A stretch of DNA of 64,000 nucleotides from Paenibacillus allorhizosphaerae (GTDB lineage: Bacteria > Bacillota > Bacilli > Paenibacillales > NBRC-103111), in contig NZ_CAJVCE010000006.1 of the NCBI RefSeq assembly GCF_910594985.1, forward strand, positions 186,001-250,000, read 5' to 3'. How positions within the stretch are numbered: the first letter of the stretch is position 1; the number at the start of each line of letters is the position of its first letter. Made by a program: the position numbers and the translations under genes. The notes under the pieces are model-generated. The model worked only from the letters and a program-made list of their open reading frames with translations. It had not been told where the DNA came from and searched no databases. Below are positions 25,671 to 34,526 of the stretch, piece after piece.

Positions 25671-25774
25671 CTGTGTTCCCCCCGGTTTCATATTTGTATA
25701 TGGAAAATGGTTGGAGCCGCATATCCAGTAGAGCTATGAGCGCACGTTCATGATCGGAAATCATTGTGTTCCCC

Positions 25775-27211
25775 TCACCACGGCGCAATCTTCTCGGGCA
25801 GCGGATCGATCGTCTCCGCCATACGATGGCAAAGCAGCTCCATCATCCGAAGCTTGACGATCGCATGCTCGGACGAGCTCCACAAATTCCGGCTTTCCCC
25901 CGGATCCGCCTCCAGATCGTAAAGCTCGCCGTCCTGACGCGTATGATACACTACAAGCTTATGCGTACGGTCTCGTACCATCATCGCGTACTCCATGCCG
26001 TACGGCTTCCTGTTGCTTTCGTAAGCTTCACAATACACGTCGCTGCGATGCTCCGCCGTCTCGCCGTTGAGCAGCTTCATCAGAGATTTCCCTTGCATGC
26101 CGGGGGAACGCTCGATACCGGCTGCCTCCAGGAACGTCGGAGCAAGATCGACAAGTTCGACGAAAGTGGACAGGCGAACAGGCTGCTTGACGACGGCAGG
26201 CCACGAAACGATCAGCGGCACGTGTACGGAAGGCTCATAGAAATGCGCCCCCTTCAAATAGACGCCGTGATCGCCGAGCAGCTCTCCGTGGTCCGACATG
26301 AACACGACGATCGTATTGTCCAGCTGTCCGGTACGCTCCAGCGCCTCGAGCATACGGCCGACCTGGTCGTCGATCAATTCGACCATCGCGTAGTATGCCG
26401 CCGTCAAATACCGGTGATCGGAATCGGCCATTTTGTTGAACGGGTACAGCTTCGGATTGGCGTAAGCACCTTGATGGTCTCTTCTCTGGCCGCTCGTTTT
26501 CGACTCCGGCTCGCCCTCGTAATAGTTCGGCAGCGGCAGCTCGTCAAGCATGTCCAGATACCGCTTCAGGTAGCTTTCCGGCGGATCGAACGGATGGTGA
26601 GGAGCAAAGATGTTGACCGAGAACACCCACGGCTGCTGCTTCCCCTCGTGGGCTTTGATGAAATCGATCGCTTTCTCCGCGCACCAGGCCGCTTGATGAT
26701 CCTCCGCGTCCGGACCGTACGCCACATATTCGCAGCCTTCCACCGGCCGTGCGGCAAACTTCTTGCCCTTGGCCCGCAGCCACTGGCTGTATTCGTTCGT
26801 CGCCCAATCATCCTTCGGATGGTGAGACCAATGGAACATATCGTATCCGTCGTCGATTCTGCGCTCAGTTCCGTGAGATACCCTCGGGAAGCAGGCGGAC
26901 AGATGCAGCTTGCCGGACAGTCCGCACGTGTAGCCTGCATCGTGCAGCAGCTTGGTCACGAGCACCTCGCTGTCCGGAATGTTCTGCCCGTTCTTGCGCA
27001 GCCGGACCGTGCGCGGATAACGGCCGGTCAGGAAGCTTCCCCTGCTCGGCGCGCAAACCGTCGATTGACTGTATGCGCTTTCAAACAACACGCCGTTTGA
27101 AGCAAGCCTGTCGATATTCGGCGTGTTAACGTATCGGTTGCCGTAGCAGCCAAGTGAATCGAACCGCTGCTGGTCGGTGCAAATCCATAGTATATTTGGT
27201 TTGTCGCTCAT
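25775..27211 (-). CDS. Sulfatase (formylglycine type) A
   Basis: 478 residues. NILWICTDQQRFDSLGCYGN carries the first metal Asp, CAPSRGSFLTGRYP (Cys53) is the formylglycine motif, LSGKLHLS holds the Lys/His pair and FMSDHGELLGDHG the other metal ligands (the last with Asp-His). It removes sulfate from a substrate in the cytoplasm, as no signal peptide is seen. It differs considerably from sulfatase B (DHGE rather than DNGGE), so the two probably remove sulfate from different positions. GGAGG lies eight bases before the ATG at 27211. A cre-like site is at 27233-27246. Confidence 0.92.
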   Translation of the reverse strand: MSDKPNILWICTDQQRFDSLGCYGNRYVNTPNIDRLASNGVLFESAYSQSTVCAPSRGSFLTGRYPRTVRLRKNGQNIPDSEVLVTKLLHDAGYTCGLSGKLHLSACFPRVSHGTERRIDDGYDMFHWSHHPKDDWATNEYSQWLRAKGKKFAARPVEGCEYVAYGPDAEDHQAAWCAEKAIDFIKAHEGKQQPWVFSVNIFAPHHPFDPPESYLKRYLDMLDELPLPNYYEGEPESKTSGQRRDHQGAYANPKLYPFNKMADSDHRYLTAAYYAMVELIDDQVGRMLEALERTGQLDNTIVVFMSDHGELLGDHGVYLKGAHFYEPSVHVPLIVSWPAVVKQPVRLSTFVELVDLAPTFLEAAGIERSPGMQGKSLMKLLNGETAEHRSDVYCEAYESNRKPYGMEYAMMVRDRTHKLVVYHTRQDGELYDLEADPGESRNLWSSSEHAIVKLRMMELLCHRMAETIDPLPEKIAPW

Positions 27212-27232
27212 GCAATGTACCTCCATAAATGT

Positions 27233-27246
27233 TGTAAACGATTATG
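27233..27246. promoter_or_regulatory. cre-like site before sulfatase A
   Basis: TGTAAACGATTATG matches TGWAANCGNTNWCA except for its last two bases, 22 bases upstream of the sulfatase A start. Confidence 0.4.
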
Positions 27247-27342
27247 TGTCAAACTATATCATTGATTCGTCCGGCATTATATAACCCAATCGATTACATA
27301 TGTTTCATTTTCGATTAACGGATTAACGCTTGACAATGAACC

Positions 27343-27395
27343 GAAGGAAGGGCTTGCCCCCGGACATCCAATCTGCAGAGACAAGCCCTTCCTTC
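27343..27395 (-). terminator. Terminator of the secreted glycosidase gene
   Basis: GAAGGAAGGGCTTG (27343-27356) pairs perfectly with CAAGCCCTTCCTTC (27382-27395), just after the stop at 27412. T richness is modest. Confidence 0.65.
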
Positions 27396-27411
27396 AAAGG
27401 CGGGCTCCCGG

Positions 27412-30402
27412 TTATGGCTTGGGAGCTATATTCGAAAAGCCTACGCTCGCATCTCCGCTGCCGTTCTCCCCTTTCAGTTTGTAATAATAGGTGACGCCCG
27501 ATTGAAGATTGGTATCCGTCCACGATGTGCCGGTCACATTATTGGCCACCTGGGTATACCCGGTATCGGGCTGGGTGCTTCTGTACACCTTGAAGCTCGT
27601 TGCGTTCGGTACCCGGATGATGACCTCGTCGAAATAAGTGTCCTGGTTCGCCCACAGCCCGGCCTCGCCGGACCCGATCGAGCTGTCTGTCACATCGATG
27701 ATCAATTTGTCGTTGACCATCGCCTTAAGCCTAGTTCCTTCCAAAACGAGCCTCACATTCATGTCGGCCACATTCGGTTTGACGCCCTGCGCCGACAGCT
27801 CGGTCAGCGTCTTGGATGCGATCAGGACGGTCGTGCCGTTCACATATTTGGCCAGCCGGAACGATGTGGTGCTGTTATCATACGTAAAATAATAGTAATT
27901 GTTAATGTCCTGGAACCGGCCAATTACGCCGACTTTTCCCGAACTATCATAGCTCGTGACGTCGATATTCGCTTCGATCTCGTAGTCGTCCCACGAAGCC
28001 GATCCGCGCGTCACGATTTGCTGGCCGCTCGCGGTCGCCTTGTACACCTTCGTCGCTCTCGACGTATCAGGATGGTTGACGGCGGTGTAAGCCGATCCGG
28101 CCTGCACCGTCCATCCGCTCGACGTTCCGTCTCCATCCTCGAAGAAGCCCATGAACGTTTCGTCGTAGGAAGGCTCCCATGTTAACGTAGCGGTCGTAGC
28201 TGTCTTGGCCGATACTTTGACGTCATGCGGAGCGAACGGATTGTTCGTGTTCGGATAGGCGGGATCCTCCGCAGAGTACGCGCTCGTTCCATACGCGTTG
28301 TAAGCGGCAACCTGGAACCAATATTTTTGCCCGTTATTTAATCCTTCAACCAGTGTGCCTACAGCGTTGTCGACATCGATCGGCGAGCCGCAGCTTCCGC
28401 CGTCCAGCTTGTAGCGGACCTTGTATCCGGTCGCTCCCGGAACGGACTGCCACTCCACACCTACGGCGCCGCTTCTTTCGACGTAAGCGGAACGCAGCAG
28501 CGGAGTCGCCGGCACGGCCGTCGTCAAGCTCAGAACGTTTGCCGAAGCGGTCGTGCCGCTCGTTCCAACTGCCTCAACTTTGAAGTAAAAGGTCGTATTG
28601 GCCGACAAGCCCGTTACCACGTAGGAAGATATACAGGAGGAAATTTCCGGAATCATATTCGTCAAGCTTGACGGAGACGTGCCGTACTTGATCGTGTAAG
28701 AATTCGCTCCGTCGGCCGGAAGCCATTTCAGGCTCGCTGCGCCAGTTGTCACAGCGTCAGCATGCGTAATCCACGGCTCTTGCGGCATCTTGTCCGCTTG
28801 CGGGCTCGCCGGCGACCATTCCAGACGCACGATCGCGTACGCCGGAATCGATATCGGATTGGCTGCGCCGCTCGCCGTTTGCTCCTGCACCAATTGCGGA
28901 GCCGCAGCAGAATTTCGGGCAAGCGGATTGCCGTTCGGCGCCGCCGCGTATACCTTGGTGAACGTACCGCCGTAAGGAGTCCCATTCAGTTGCACAGCAG
29001 CCGTATGAGCCTTGTCCGACTTGTTCGTAATGACAAGATAGTTCTTGTTGCCGTAGCTTCCGCGGAACGCCTGCGCATAGATCGCCGGCATCGCGGCGCT
29101 GTTCAGCCGGTCTACATCAGCCCCGCCCGTAACGGTTGTACCCCAATAGGACGAGCTGTTGTTCACCGCCAAATCCATGATATGCGTATACACGGCAGGA
29201 GCGGCGAAATAGAAGTCGAAATCGTAGCCGGTCGCGTCCGCCTTCTGCCCCCGCTGATATAGGTCTATTGACGCGTTCATATACCGGTTGGCAGGCTGCA
29301 GGTATCCGTTAAACAACCGGAATCCGCCCATGTACTTAATATTGGAGCTCGTGTTCGTCCCGTACCGCTGCAGCAGCGTACGCAGCAGTGTCTCTGCATT
29401 GTAGATGCCGTGGTAGGCCGTTTCGCCGACTTTTCCACCGAGATCGACCCCGTTCTCGGGGATAAACGCCGGTTGACTCGTATTTTGCATTCTGGCAATG
29501 TACCCATTATTAATAACCGAAACGTGGGTGGCAATCGCTTCATTGGTGTCCTTCAAATCAGTTGCAACGCCTCCCTTGTAGCGATGGAAGTTAATGCCGT
29601 CCCAATATGGATTCGAATAGTTGTAGATCGCATTGTTCCAATTGGAGTCCGGTGTGTTATGGTAGGAGATGAGTACTTTAGCGTCGGGCAGCACATCCTT
29701 GATCGTATCGCGATAAGGCTTCATTTTCGCCAAATAATCGGGGGTGTTCGCATATATTTTCGGGTCGCTCTGGTAGAAGAACGGCTCGTTGCCGAGCTCC
29801 CAGTAAAGGACCGGGATGTTGTTGTCCTTGACGAACTTGGCCAAATCGTATACCTTGCTGACCGGGTCCATCGCCGGATTGATCGCTATGGCCGTCCGCG
29901 CGCCTACCTTTTGGAGAAAGTCCTTGAAATCGGATAGCCTTTCCGGAATTTGCGTAGACCGCTGCATTTTATAGAAGTCCATATACTTGTAGTAGTTCGC
30001 TTCGGCATGCTCGTTGTGCTGGTAATATTGCGCCAAATATTCCGTATCCGTCAAACCTGTCTTCCAGTTGAAAAAGTTCACGTTCGTGCCGCCCGGCCAA
30101 CGGATCCAGCCGAGATCAAGCGCCTTGGTCCAATCAATGACGTTCTGGTCGGTAAATTCGACAATTCCTTTCTGAAACTCGTTGTTCAACCCCCGGTAGC
30201 CATATGCATAATGGTCCTCGCTGCCCGTATTGACATTAATCGTTACGGCACAGGGAGCCGTCGTGCAACCTGCCGCATCGGCGACCTGTTCCCTCGCAGT
30301 CGGCATCGTTATGGCAACGAGACTTGCCGTCAGGCACACATAAAATACGAGCTTGCTCCTTGCCAGAAATATGCGAAAGGAAAAAAAGCTCCGTTTGTCC
30401 AT
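27412..30402 (-). CDS. Secreted clan-A glycoside hydrolase with FN3 and lectin-like domains
   Basis: 996 residues. A signal peptide (1-43) precedes a TIM-barrel hydrolase region (48-540). WIRWPGG and YWELGNEPF (acid/base Glu, near residue 204) and FIPENGVD (possible nucleophile) resemble the GH39/GH51/GH79 group. Two fibronectin III repeats follow (544-710). A third begins at 722, is interrupted by a concanavalin-like jelly-roll (about 750-920), then resumes as SFKVYRSTQ...TYYYKLKGENG (920-996). It likely removes sugar or uronic residues outside the cell; the exact family is uncertain. GGAGGTG precedes the ATG at 30402; the longer frame to 30609 lacks a signal start. Confidence 0.85.
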   Translation of the reverse strand: MDKRSFFSFRIFLARSKLVFYVCLTASLVAITMPTAREQVADAAGCTTAPCAVTINVNTGSEDHYAYGYRGLNNEFQKGIVEFTDQNVIDWTKALDLGWIRWPGGTNVNFFNWKTGLTDTEYLAQYYQHNEHAEANYYKYMDFYKMQRSTQIPERLSDFKDFLQKVGARTAIAINPAMDPVSKVYDLAKFVKDNNIPVLYWELGNEPFFYQSDPKIYANTPDYLAKMKPYRDTIKDVLPDAKVLISYHNTPDSNWNNAIYNYSNPYWDGINFHRYKGGVATDLKDTNEAIATHVSVINNGYIARMQNTSQPAFIPENGVDLGGKVGETAYHGIYNAETLLRTLLQRYGTNTSSNIKYMGGFRLFNGYLQPANRYMNASIDLYQRGQKADATGYDFDFYFAAPAVYTHIMDLAVNNSSSYWGTTVTGGADVDRLNSAAMPAIYAQAFRGSYGNKNYLVITNKSDKAHTAAVQLNGTPYGGTFTKVYAAAPNGNPLARNSAAAPQLVQEQTASGAANPISIPAYAIVRLEWSPASPQADKMPQEPWITHADAVTTGAASLKWLPADGANSYTIKYGTSPSSLTNMIPEISSCISSYVVTGLSANTTFYFKVEAVGTSGTTASANVLSLTTAVPATPLLRSAYVERSGAVGVEWQSVPGATGYKVRYKLDGGSCGSPIDVDNAVGTLVEGLNNGQKYWFQVAAYNAYGTSAYSAEDPAYPNTNNPFAPHDVKVSAKTATTATLTWEPSYDETFMGFFEDGDGTSSGWTVQAGSAYTAVNHPDTSRATKVYKATASGQQIVTRGSASWDDYEIEANIDVTSYDSSGKVGVIGRFQDINNYYYFTYDNSTTSFRLAKYVNGTTVLIASKTLTELSAQGVKPNVADMNVRLVLEGTRLKAMVNDKLIIDVTDSSIGSGEAGLWANQDTYFDEVIIRVPNATSFKVYRSTQPDTGYTQVANNVTGTSWTDTNLQSGVTYYYKLKGENGSGDASVGFSNIAPKP

Positions 30403-30533
30403 TACTGTGACACCTCCGTCATTTTCGTACAGTTTCTCGGCGCTCCCGCCGGGCTTTGCGGCATATTCGCCTAAACATGACTGACATGCTCCCGTTGAGC
30501 CGATGTATGAACCGACCGCTAGAGTCCGCTTAT

Positions 30534-30547
30534 TATTACCGCTTACA
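30534..30547. promoter_or_regulatory. cre-like site before the glycosidase
   Basis: The minus strand reads TGTAAGCGGTAATA, one mismatch from TGWAANCGNTNWCA, about 130 bases before the start at 30402. Confidence 0.45.
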
Positions 30548-30919
30548 ATACCTCCCTGCCAAGATTTGTTTATCAATGTACCACCTTGCCCGATCGAAAG
30601 ATATAACAATTCCGATTACTAATTTCTCTATATCGATTAATGCAAGTAAGTTCCCCGGAGGTGCTGTACAGCATAGCTATGGGCTTGTTCGATTCTTTAA
30701 CGGAGGCTTTTTCTGTGAAGTTTGAGATGCACGAATGAACGCTAGAACGCTATAGAACTGCCTTTACTGTACACATTTGGCCAGAATCAGTATTGGAGTG
30801 TGTTGGTGATGATAAAGCCCCAAACTATCATGCAGGAGGTATGATGGAAAAACATGAATGTTCTTGCGTGCAGAAAGTTCTCGTTGCTTTTACTCTTAAG
30901 CGAACTTTAACTTTGCGGC

Positions 30920-30966
30920 GTAAAAAAAGAAGAACCTGGCGAAAATCGAATATCGCAGGTTCTTCC
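30920..30966 (-). terminator. Terminator of the AraC regulator at 31101
   Basis: GAAGAACCT (30929-30937) pairs with AGGTTCTTC (30957-30965) and the minus strand continues into TTTTTTTA. Confidence 0.8.
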
Positions 30967-31100
30967 CAGTCTCATGAATAATCGTTACTTTAGCGGCAGA
31001 AGCTTCCACCTCCAATCTCCTCTTGAGACGAATCCATTATTTGACCTTTCAGTCCATTCACGCTTTCGGATGCGAACACTTCTCTCTTCCGCTGTATATG

Positions 31101-32021
31101 TTAATGCTTATCAGCTTCCTCCCTGTACCGTTTTCGGTACTCTCTAGCACTCAAGCCCTCCAATTTGAGGAACGATCGGCTGAACATATTTTGGTTCTGA
31201 TAGCCGATCATTTCCGCAATGTCGCGGATTGGAATTTGCGTATTGACGAGTAACTCCTTCGTCCGCTTCATTCTGGCCTGCTGCAAATATTCCATAGGCG
31301 ATATGCCGAACGTCTTGCGGAACAGTAGCCGCAGATGACTCTCGCTAATATAGATGTATCGCGCTAAATCTCCGATTTTCATAGTTTGATTCATATGTCT
31401 CTCAATATAGCTGCATGCCGCCTGAAGTCTCGGATCGATCGTCACCGGCTGCTCGAGCAGCAACGGACGCATCAGCCTGTAAAATTGATAAAACCAGGTG
31501 ACGAACAAGCTTTGTACGTACAGTAGCGCCTCGGTCTCCTCCGTACTGACGTTTGCAGCTTTTTTCTGGGCTTCGAGCTCCGAGATGTCCTTGATGCCCA
31601 ACTGGCACAAAATGTGATTCGTCTCTTTCAGAAGCGAGTAAGATAAATCGACAAGCTCCTGGAAACGAGTCTGGTCCTGAATGGCCGTCGAGATCGGAAA
31701 CCTATGCATGTCCACAAATTCAAGCGAGCCAAGCCTCAGGTCGCAGCAAACTGTAATATACTGAAATAGCTCACGGTCGTTCGCATCCGCCTCTACGTTG
31801 CGTATCGTATGTGGAGGGATGACGACCAAATCGCCACGTTTGATTTCATACGTCTTCTCACGAATCATAATATGCCTTCTGCCGCCCAATATGAGCCAAA
31901 TGATCGTGTGAGGATAGGCGATTTTGCCGATACCTTCATCCGGCCTGAATTTCCATTCAATAATCCAGTTCAATCTCAAGGAGAGCTCTTTGAGAAAACT
32001 TACAGCTTGAATGTGTCCCAA
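31101..32021 (-). CDS. AraC-family regulator with cupin sensor
   Basis: About 306 residues. The N-terminal cupin-type sensing domain contains YEIKRGDLVVIPPHT. The C-terminal double helix-turn-helix reads KIGDLARYIYISESHLRLLFR and PIRDIAEMIGYQNQNMFSRSF. The start is proposed as TTG at 32021, seven bases after GAGGTG; an ATG at 32048 has no ribosome site. It ends 700 bases before the glycosidase gene, same strand, and may control it or the sulfatase group (inference). It has its own terminator. Confidence 0.85.
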   Translation of the reverse strand: MGHIQAVSFLKELSLRLNWIIEWKFRPDEGIGKIAYPHTIIWLILGGRRHIMIREKTYEIKRGDLVVIPPHTIRNVEADANDRELFQYITVCCDLRLGSLEFVDMHRFPISTAIQDQTRFQELVDLSYSLLKETNHILCQLGIKDISELEAQKKAANVSTEETEALLYVQSLFVTWFYQFYRLMRPLLLEQPVTIDPRLQAACSYIERHMNQTMKIGDLARYIYISESHLRLLFRKTFGISPMEYLQQARMKRTKELLVNTQIPIRDIAEMIGYQNQNMFSRSFLKLEGLSAREYRKRYREEADKH

Positions 32022-32140
32022 ATTCCGGCACCTCTTTTGAAGCAACATTTACATTCTATTATAATGTTTTCACAAGAAGACTACCAGATGATCCGGATGC
32101 TGCCTCCTAGCTCCATCAAAACCCCTCATTTCAGCAACGA

Positions 32141-33349
32141 TCAGGAGGCCGTATGGGCATCCTGCAAGCTGCGTTTTTTACCTCTAAGCGATAAGACTAA
32201 ACTAATAAACAAGGTTAGGCACGCCAGCATATATGGGTAACTCACATCCAAGTCGAATAAAAAACCTGCTGCAATAGGCCCTGCAATATTGCCAAGACTG
32301 GTAAAGGCAGAGTTCAAGCCAGCAACATAGCCTTGCTGATCCTTAGCCTGCATTGACATTTGCGTACTGATCGCCGGTCGTAAGATATCGATCGCCAAAA
32401 ATACAATAAAGGTAACGGCAAAAATCATCCAGAATTGGTGAACGAAAAGTGTCATCAGAATAAACAGACCCGCAAAGAAAAGGCACAGGGATATGACCCG
32501 CTGCTCCCCTAAACGCTTCAATATCCAGCTGAAGGCAGTAACCTGAACCACAGCGCCGGCTATGGACCCGAACGTTATGATAAAGGCGATATCTTTTGGC
32601 TCAAACCCGAATTTTTGATCCACAAACAGTCCAAAGACCGTTTCAAAATTAGCAAGCCCGAACGACATAACAAAAACGATGATCAAGCTTAAAAAATAGG
32701 GCTCTCTATAGGAATACCTCAATTGTGAAAGAAGACCTCTCCGTTCCACTGCGTTAGGTGCAGTATCCGATATATTTTCTTTTGAGGAGAGCGATTCCCG
32801 AAGTATCAACAATGTGAGACATGCTGCAAAAATCCCCGCAGCAGCCGCGGCGTAAAAGGGCACGCGGATGCCAAATTCTGCAATATAACCGCCAATTCCT
32901 GGTCCGATTATAAACCCTGTTGTAATTGCTGCGGTAATGTACCCCATCCCCGCCGCGCGTTCTTCTTGCGTCGTGATATCCGCCGCATAAGCCATAATGG
33001 CCGGCATAATCAAAGCGGCACTGATACCACCGAGCATCCTCGAAACAAAGAGCAGAGTCGGTGAACTGGCTAACCCGAACAGCCCCTCAGAGCAGGCGAA
33101 AACGATCATGCCGATAACAATCATCCTTTTTCTGCCGAAGGAATCGGCCAACCGGCCGGCCAATGGCGAACAAAGAAGCTGCGTTAGCGAAAAAGCGGCA
33201 ACCATTAGGCCGAGGATCCCCCCGGTAATGCCCAGACTCTCCATGAATTTAGGCATAATGGGGATGACAAGGCCGATCCCCGAGAAAACCAGAAGTAGAT
33301 TGAACATGAGAATCAGTAAGGCTCCCCGATGTTTTGTCAATAATGCCAT
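32141..33349 (-). CDS. MFS multidrug efflux transporter
   Basis: 402 residues with the layout of a 12-segment major facilitator of the Bmr/NorA type. The family motif A reads GRLADSFGRKRM after segment 2 (about residues 64-75), and motif C-like GPGIGGYIAEFG sits in segment 5, the antiporter signature. It exports drugs or metabolites using the proton gradient. GGAGG eight bases before the ATG at 33349 sets the start. The TetR gene lies just upstream on the same strand, and matching inverted repeats precede both genes. Confidence 0.9.
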   Translation of the reverse strand: MALLTKHRGALLILMFNLLLVFSGIGLVIPIMPKFMESLGITGGILGLMVAAFSLTQLLCSPLAGRLADSFGRKRMIVIGMIVFACSEGLFGLASSPTLLFVSRMLGGISAALIMPAIMAYAADITTQEERAAGMGYITAAITTGFIIGPGIGGYIAEFGIRVPFYAAAAAGIFAACLTLLILRESLSSKENISDTAPNAVERRGLLSQLRYSYREPYFLSLIIVFVMSFGLANFETVFGLFVDQKFGFEPKDIAFIITFGSIAGAVVQVTAFSWILKRLGEQRVISLCLFFAGLFILMTLFVHQFWMIFAVTFIVFLAIDILRPAISTQMSMQAKDQQGYVAGLNSAFTSLGNIAGPIAAGFLFDLDVSYPYMLACLTLFISLVLSLRGKKRSLQDAHTAS

Positions 33350-33371
33350 TCGTAATTCCTCCATAATCACA

Positions 33372-33395
33372 AATACTGAATATTCATTCAGGATA
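33372..33395. promoter_or_regulatory. TetR operator before the efflux gene
   Basis: AATACTGAA-TATTCA-TTCAGGATA shares the left arm and TTCAG core of the operator at 34068-34091, and lies 23 bases before the transporter start. Confidence 0.6.
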
Positions 33396-33412
33396 ATACC
33401 AAAAAAAAGGGG

Positions 33413-34012
33413 CTAGCGGGTCCGCTTGGCAATGCCGAGCAGAAACACATCCATAGCCAACCGATACGCTGCCAGCGCTTCCTCTCGATCCATTCTCCGG
33501 CTATGTTGGTTTAGCCCGAGCATCAGACCGTCCAAAATAATGGCGAGCCCGGTAACATTCGCAATTTCGAATTCATCATGATCGATTCCCCTCTGCAGCA
33601 GCTGCCGATTAAAGTCAATGTATCCTTTTACCATTTCGTTGATTCGCTCCTCCACCTCCGGGGCTTTCTCTGAATTGTTGAAAAACTCATCAGCGGCCTT
33701 CGTCAGCGGATGACTCAGTTGATCGAGCGCCAAATATTCGGCCATGCCATATAATTTCTCGGTTGTGGTAGCGTACAGCTTTTCCTTGGCCAGCCATGTC
33801 TTATCCCATTCCCTGTTCCAGTCTTCAAGTAAATATAAAAAAAGTCCTTCTTTGTTCTTAAAATGATAATAAATGTTACCGGCACTGCACCCGGTCGCTT
33901 TAACAATGTCTTCAATGGAAGTTGCTTTATAGCCCTTTTGAGCAAATAAAGATCTTGCTGAATCAGCGATCTTCTTCTTCGTTTGCTCGGTTTGCTGCTT
34001 CTTTTTATTCAC
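33413..34012 (-). CDS. TetR-family transcriptional repressor
   Basis: 199 residues. The N-terminal TetR DNA-binding domain reads ARSLFAQKGYKATSIEDIVK then CSAGNIYYHFKNKEGL. The C-terminal ligand domain is helical with an unusual DWNREWDKTW stretch. The start is placed at GTG 34012 (MNKKKQQTEQTKKKI, a typical family start) rather than GTG 34063, which lacks a ribosome site and sits close to the operator; this is not certain. It very probably represses itself and the efflux transporter through the shared inverted repeats. Confidence 0.85.
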   Translation of the reverse strand: MNKKKQQTEQTKKKIADSARSLFAQKGYKATSIEDIVKATGCSAGNIYYHFKNKEGLFLYLLEDWNREWDKTWLAKEKLYATTTEKLYGMAEYLALDQLSHPLTKAADEFFNNSEKAPEVEERINEMVKGYIDFNRQLLQRGIDHDEFEIANVTGLAIILDGLMLGLNQHSRRMDREEALAAYRLAMDVFLLGIAKRTR

Positions 34013-34067
34013 GCAAAAATTCACCACTTTCTGGCCGATAGATTCTTTAAGATGAAAATCCACTTAC

Positions 34068-34091
34068 AATACTGAACATATATTCAGTATT
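34068..34091. promoter_or_regulatory. TetR autoregulatory operator
   Basis: AATACTGAA and TTCAGTATT form a perfect 9-bp inverted repeat around CATATA, upstream of the TetR gene. Confidence 0.7.
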
Positions 34092-34160
34092 ATAGGCGAT
34101 GAGTGAAGTCTTTGCAAACCTTAGATCCATCGCCGCTCTATCGCACCCTTTTGATAATCA

Positions 34161-34352
34161 TCACATTGATCCACATCGCCTTCGCTGGTGGGCACTCATG
34201 TTACCGCGTAAGGCCAATTCCAGTTCTTCTTTCTTTTTCTTGAGTGTCCGTCGCGCGAAGGCTGCGAGCTTTTCCGGATCTTCCTCTCCCTCGATCATGG
34301 CATTCATCATGTCAGGGCTGCTCACCCCCATGATGTTGAAGACAACAGCAGC
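34161..34352 (-). pseudogene. IS110-type transposase remnant 1
   Basis: An uninterrupted 60-codon frame ending at TGA 34161 reads NIMGVSSPDMMNAMIEGEED, then PEKLAAFARRTLKKKKEELE and RGNMSAHQRR. It closely follows the middle region of IS110-family transposases (a -VSG--M--ALI-GE-DPE-LA-LA---L--K---L--AL-G----H-R pattern). A TAG stop cuts the frame upstream and no catalytic N-terminus or ends are visible. It is a fossil between the TetR and DJ-1 genes. Confidence 0.65.
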
Positions 34353-34526
34353 AAGCTAAATTGCTGAACTTTGCGTGATGAACGCAAAACTTTGCGCGGT
34401 TGTACCTGATATTTGCGCGCGGCAAAGCTGCATTCCACCTTATGATGAGAATATCGATAATAGCGATAAGGAGCATCATCGCTGCGGCATAAAAAGCAAA
34501 AATATGGGTCAGAGGAGAATTCTAAG

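Larger units (their letters stand above)
30403..31100. other. Intergenic stretch with regulatory sites only
   Basis: No convincing gene in about 700 bases. It holds a cre-like site near 30534 and the terminator of the AraC gene near 30920. Confidence 0.5.

Noticed and set aside
25766-27100. 444-codon frame opposite sulfatase A
   Set aside because: It is a shadow of the GC-rich sulfatase gene, whose active-site motifs are intact on the other strand.
28762-29262. Long arginine-rich frame opposite the glycosidase gene
   Set aside because: It mirrors the coding strand of a well-supported gene, has no ribosome site and an unnatural composition.
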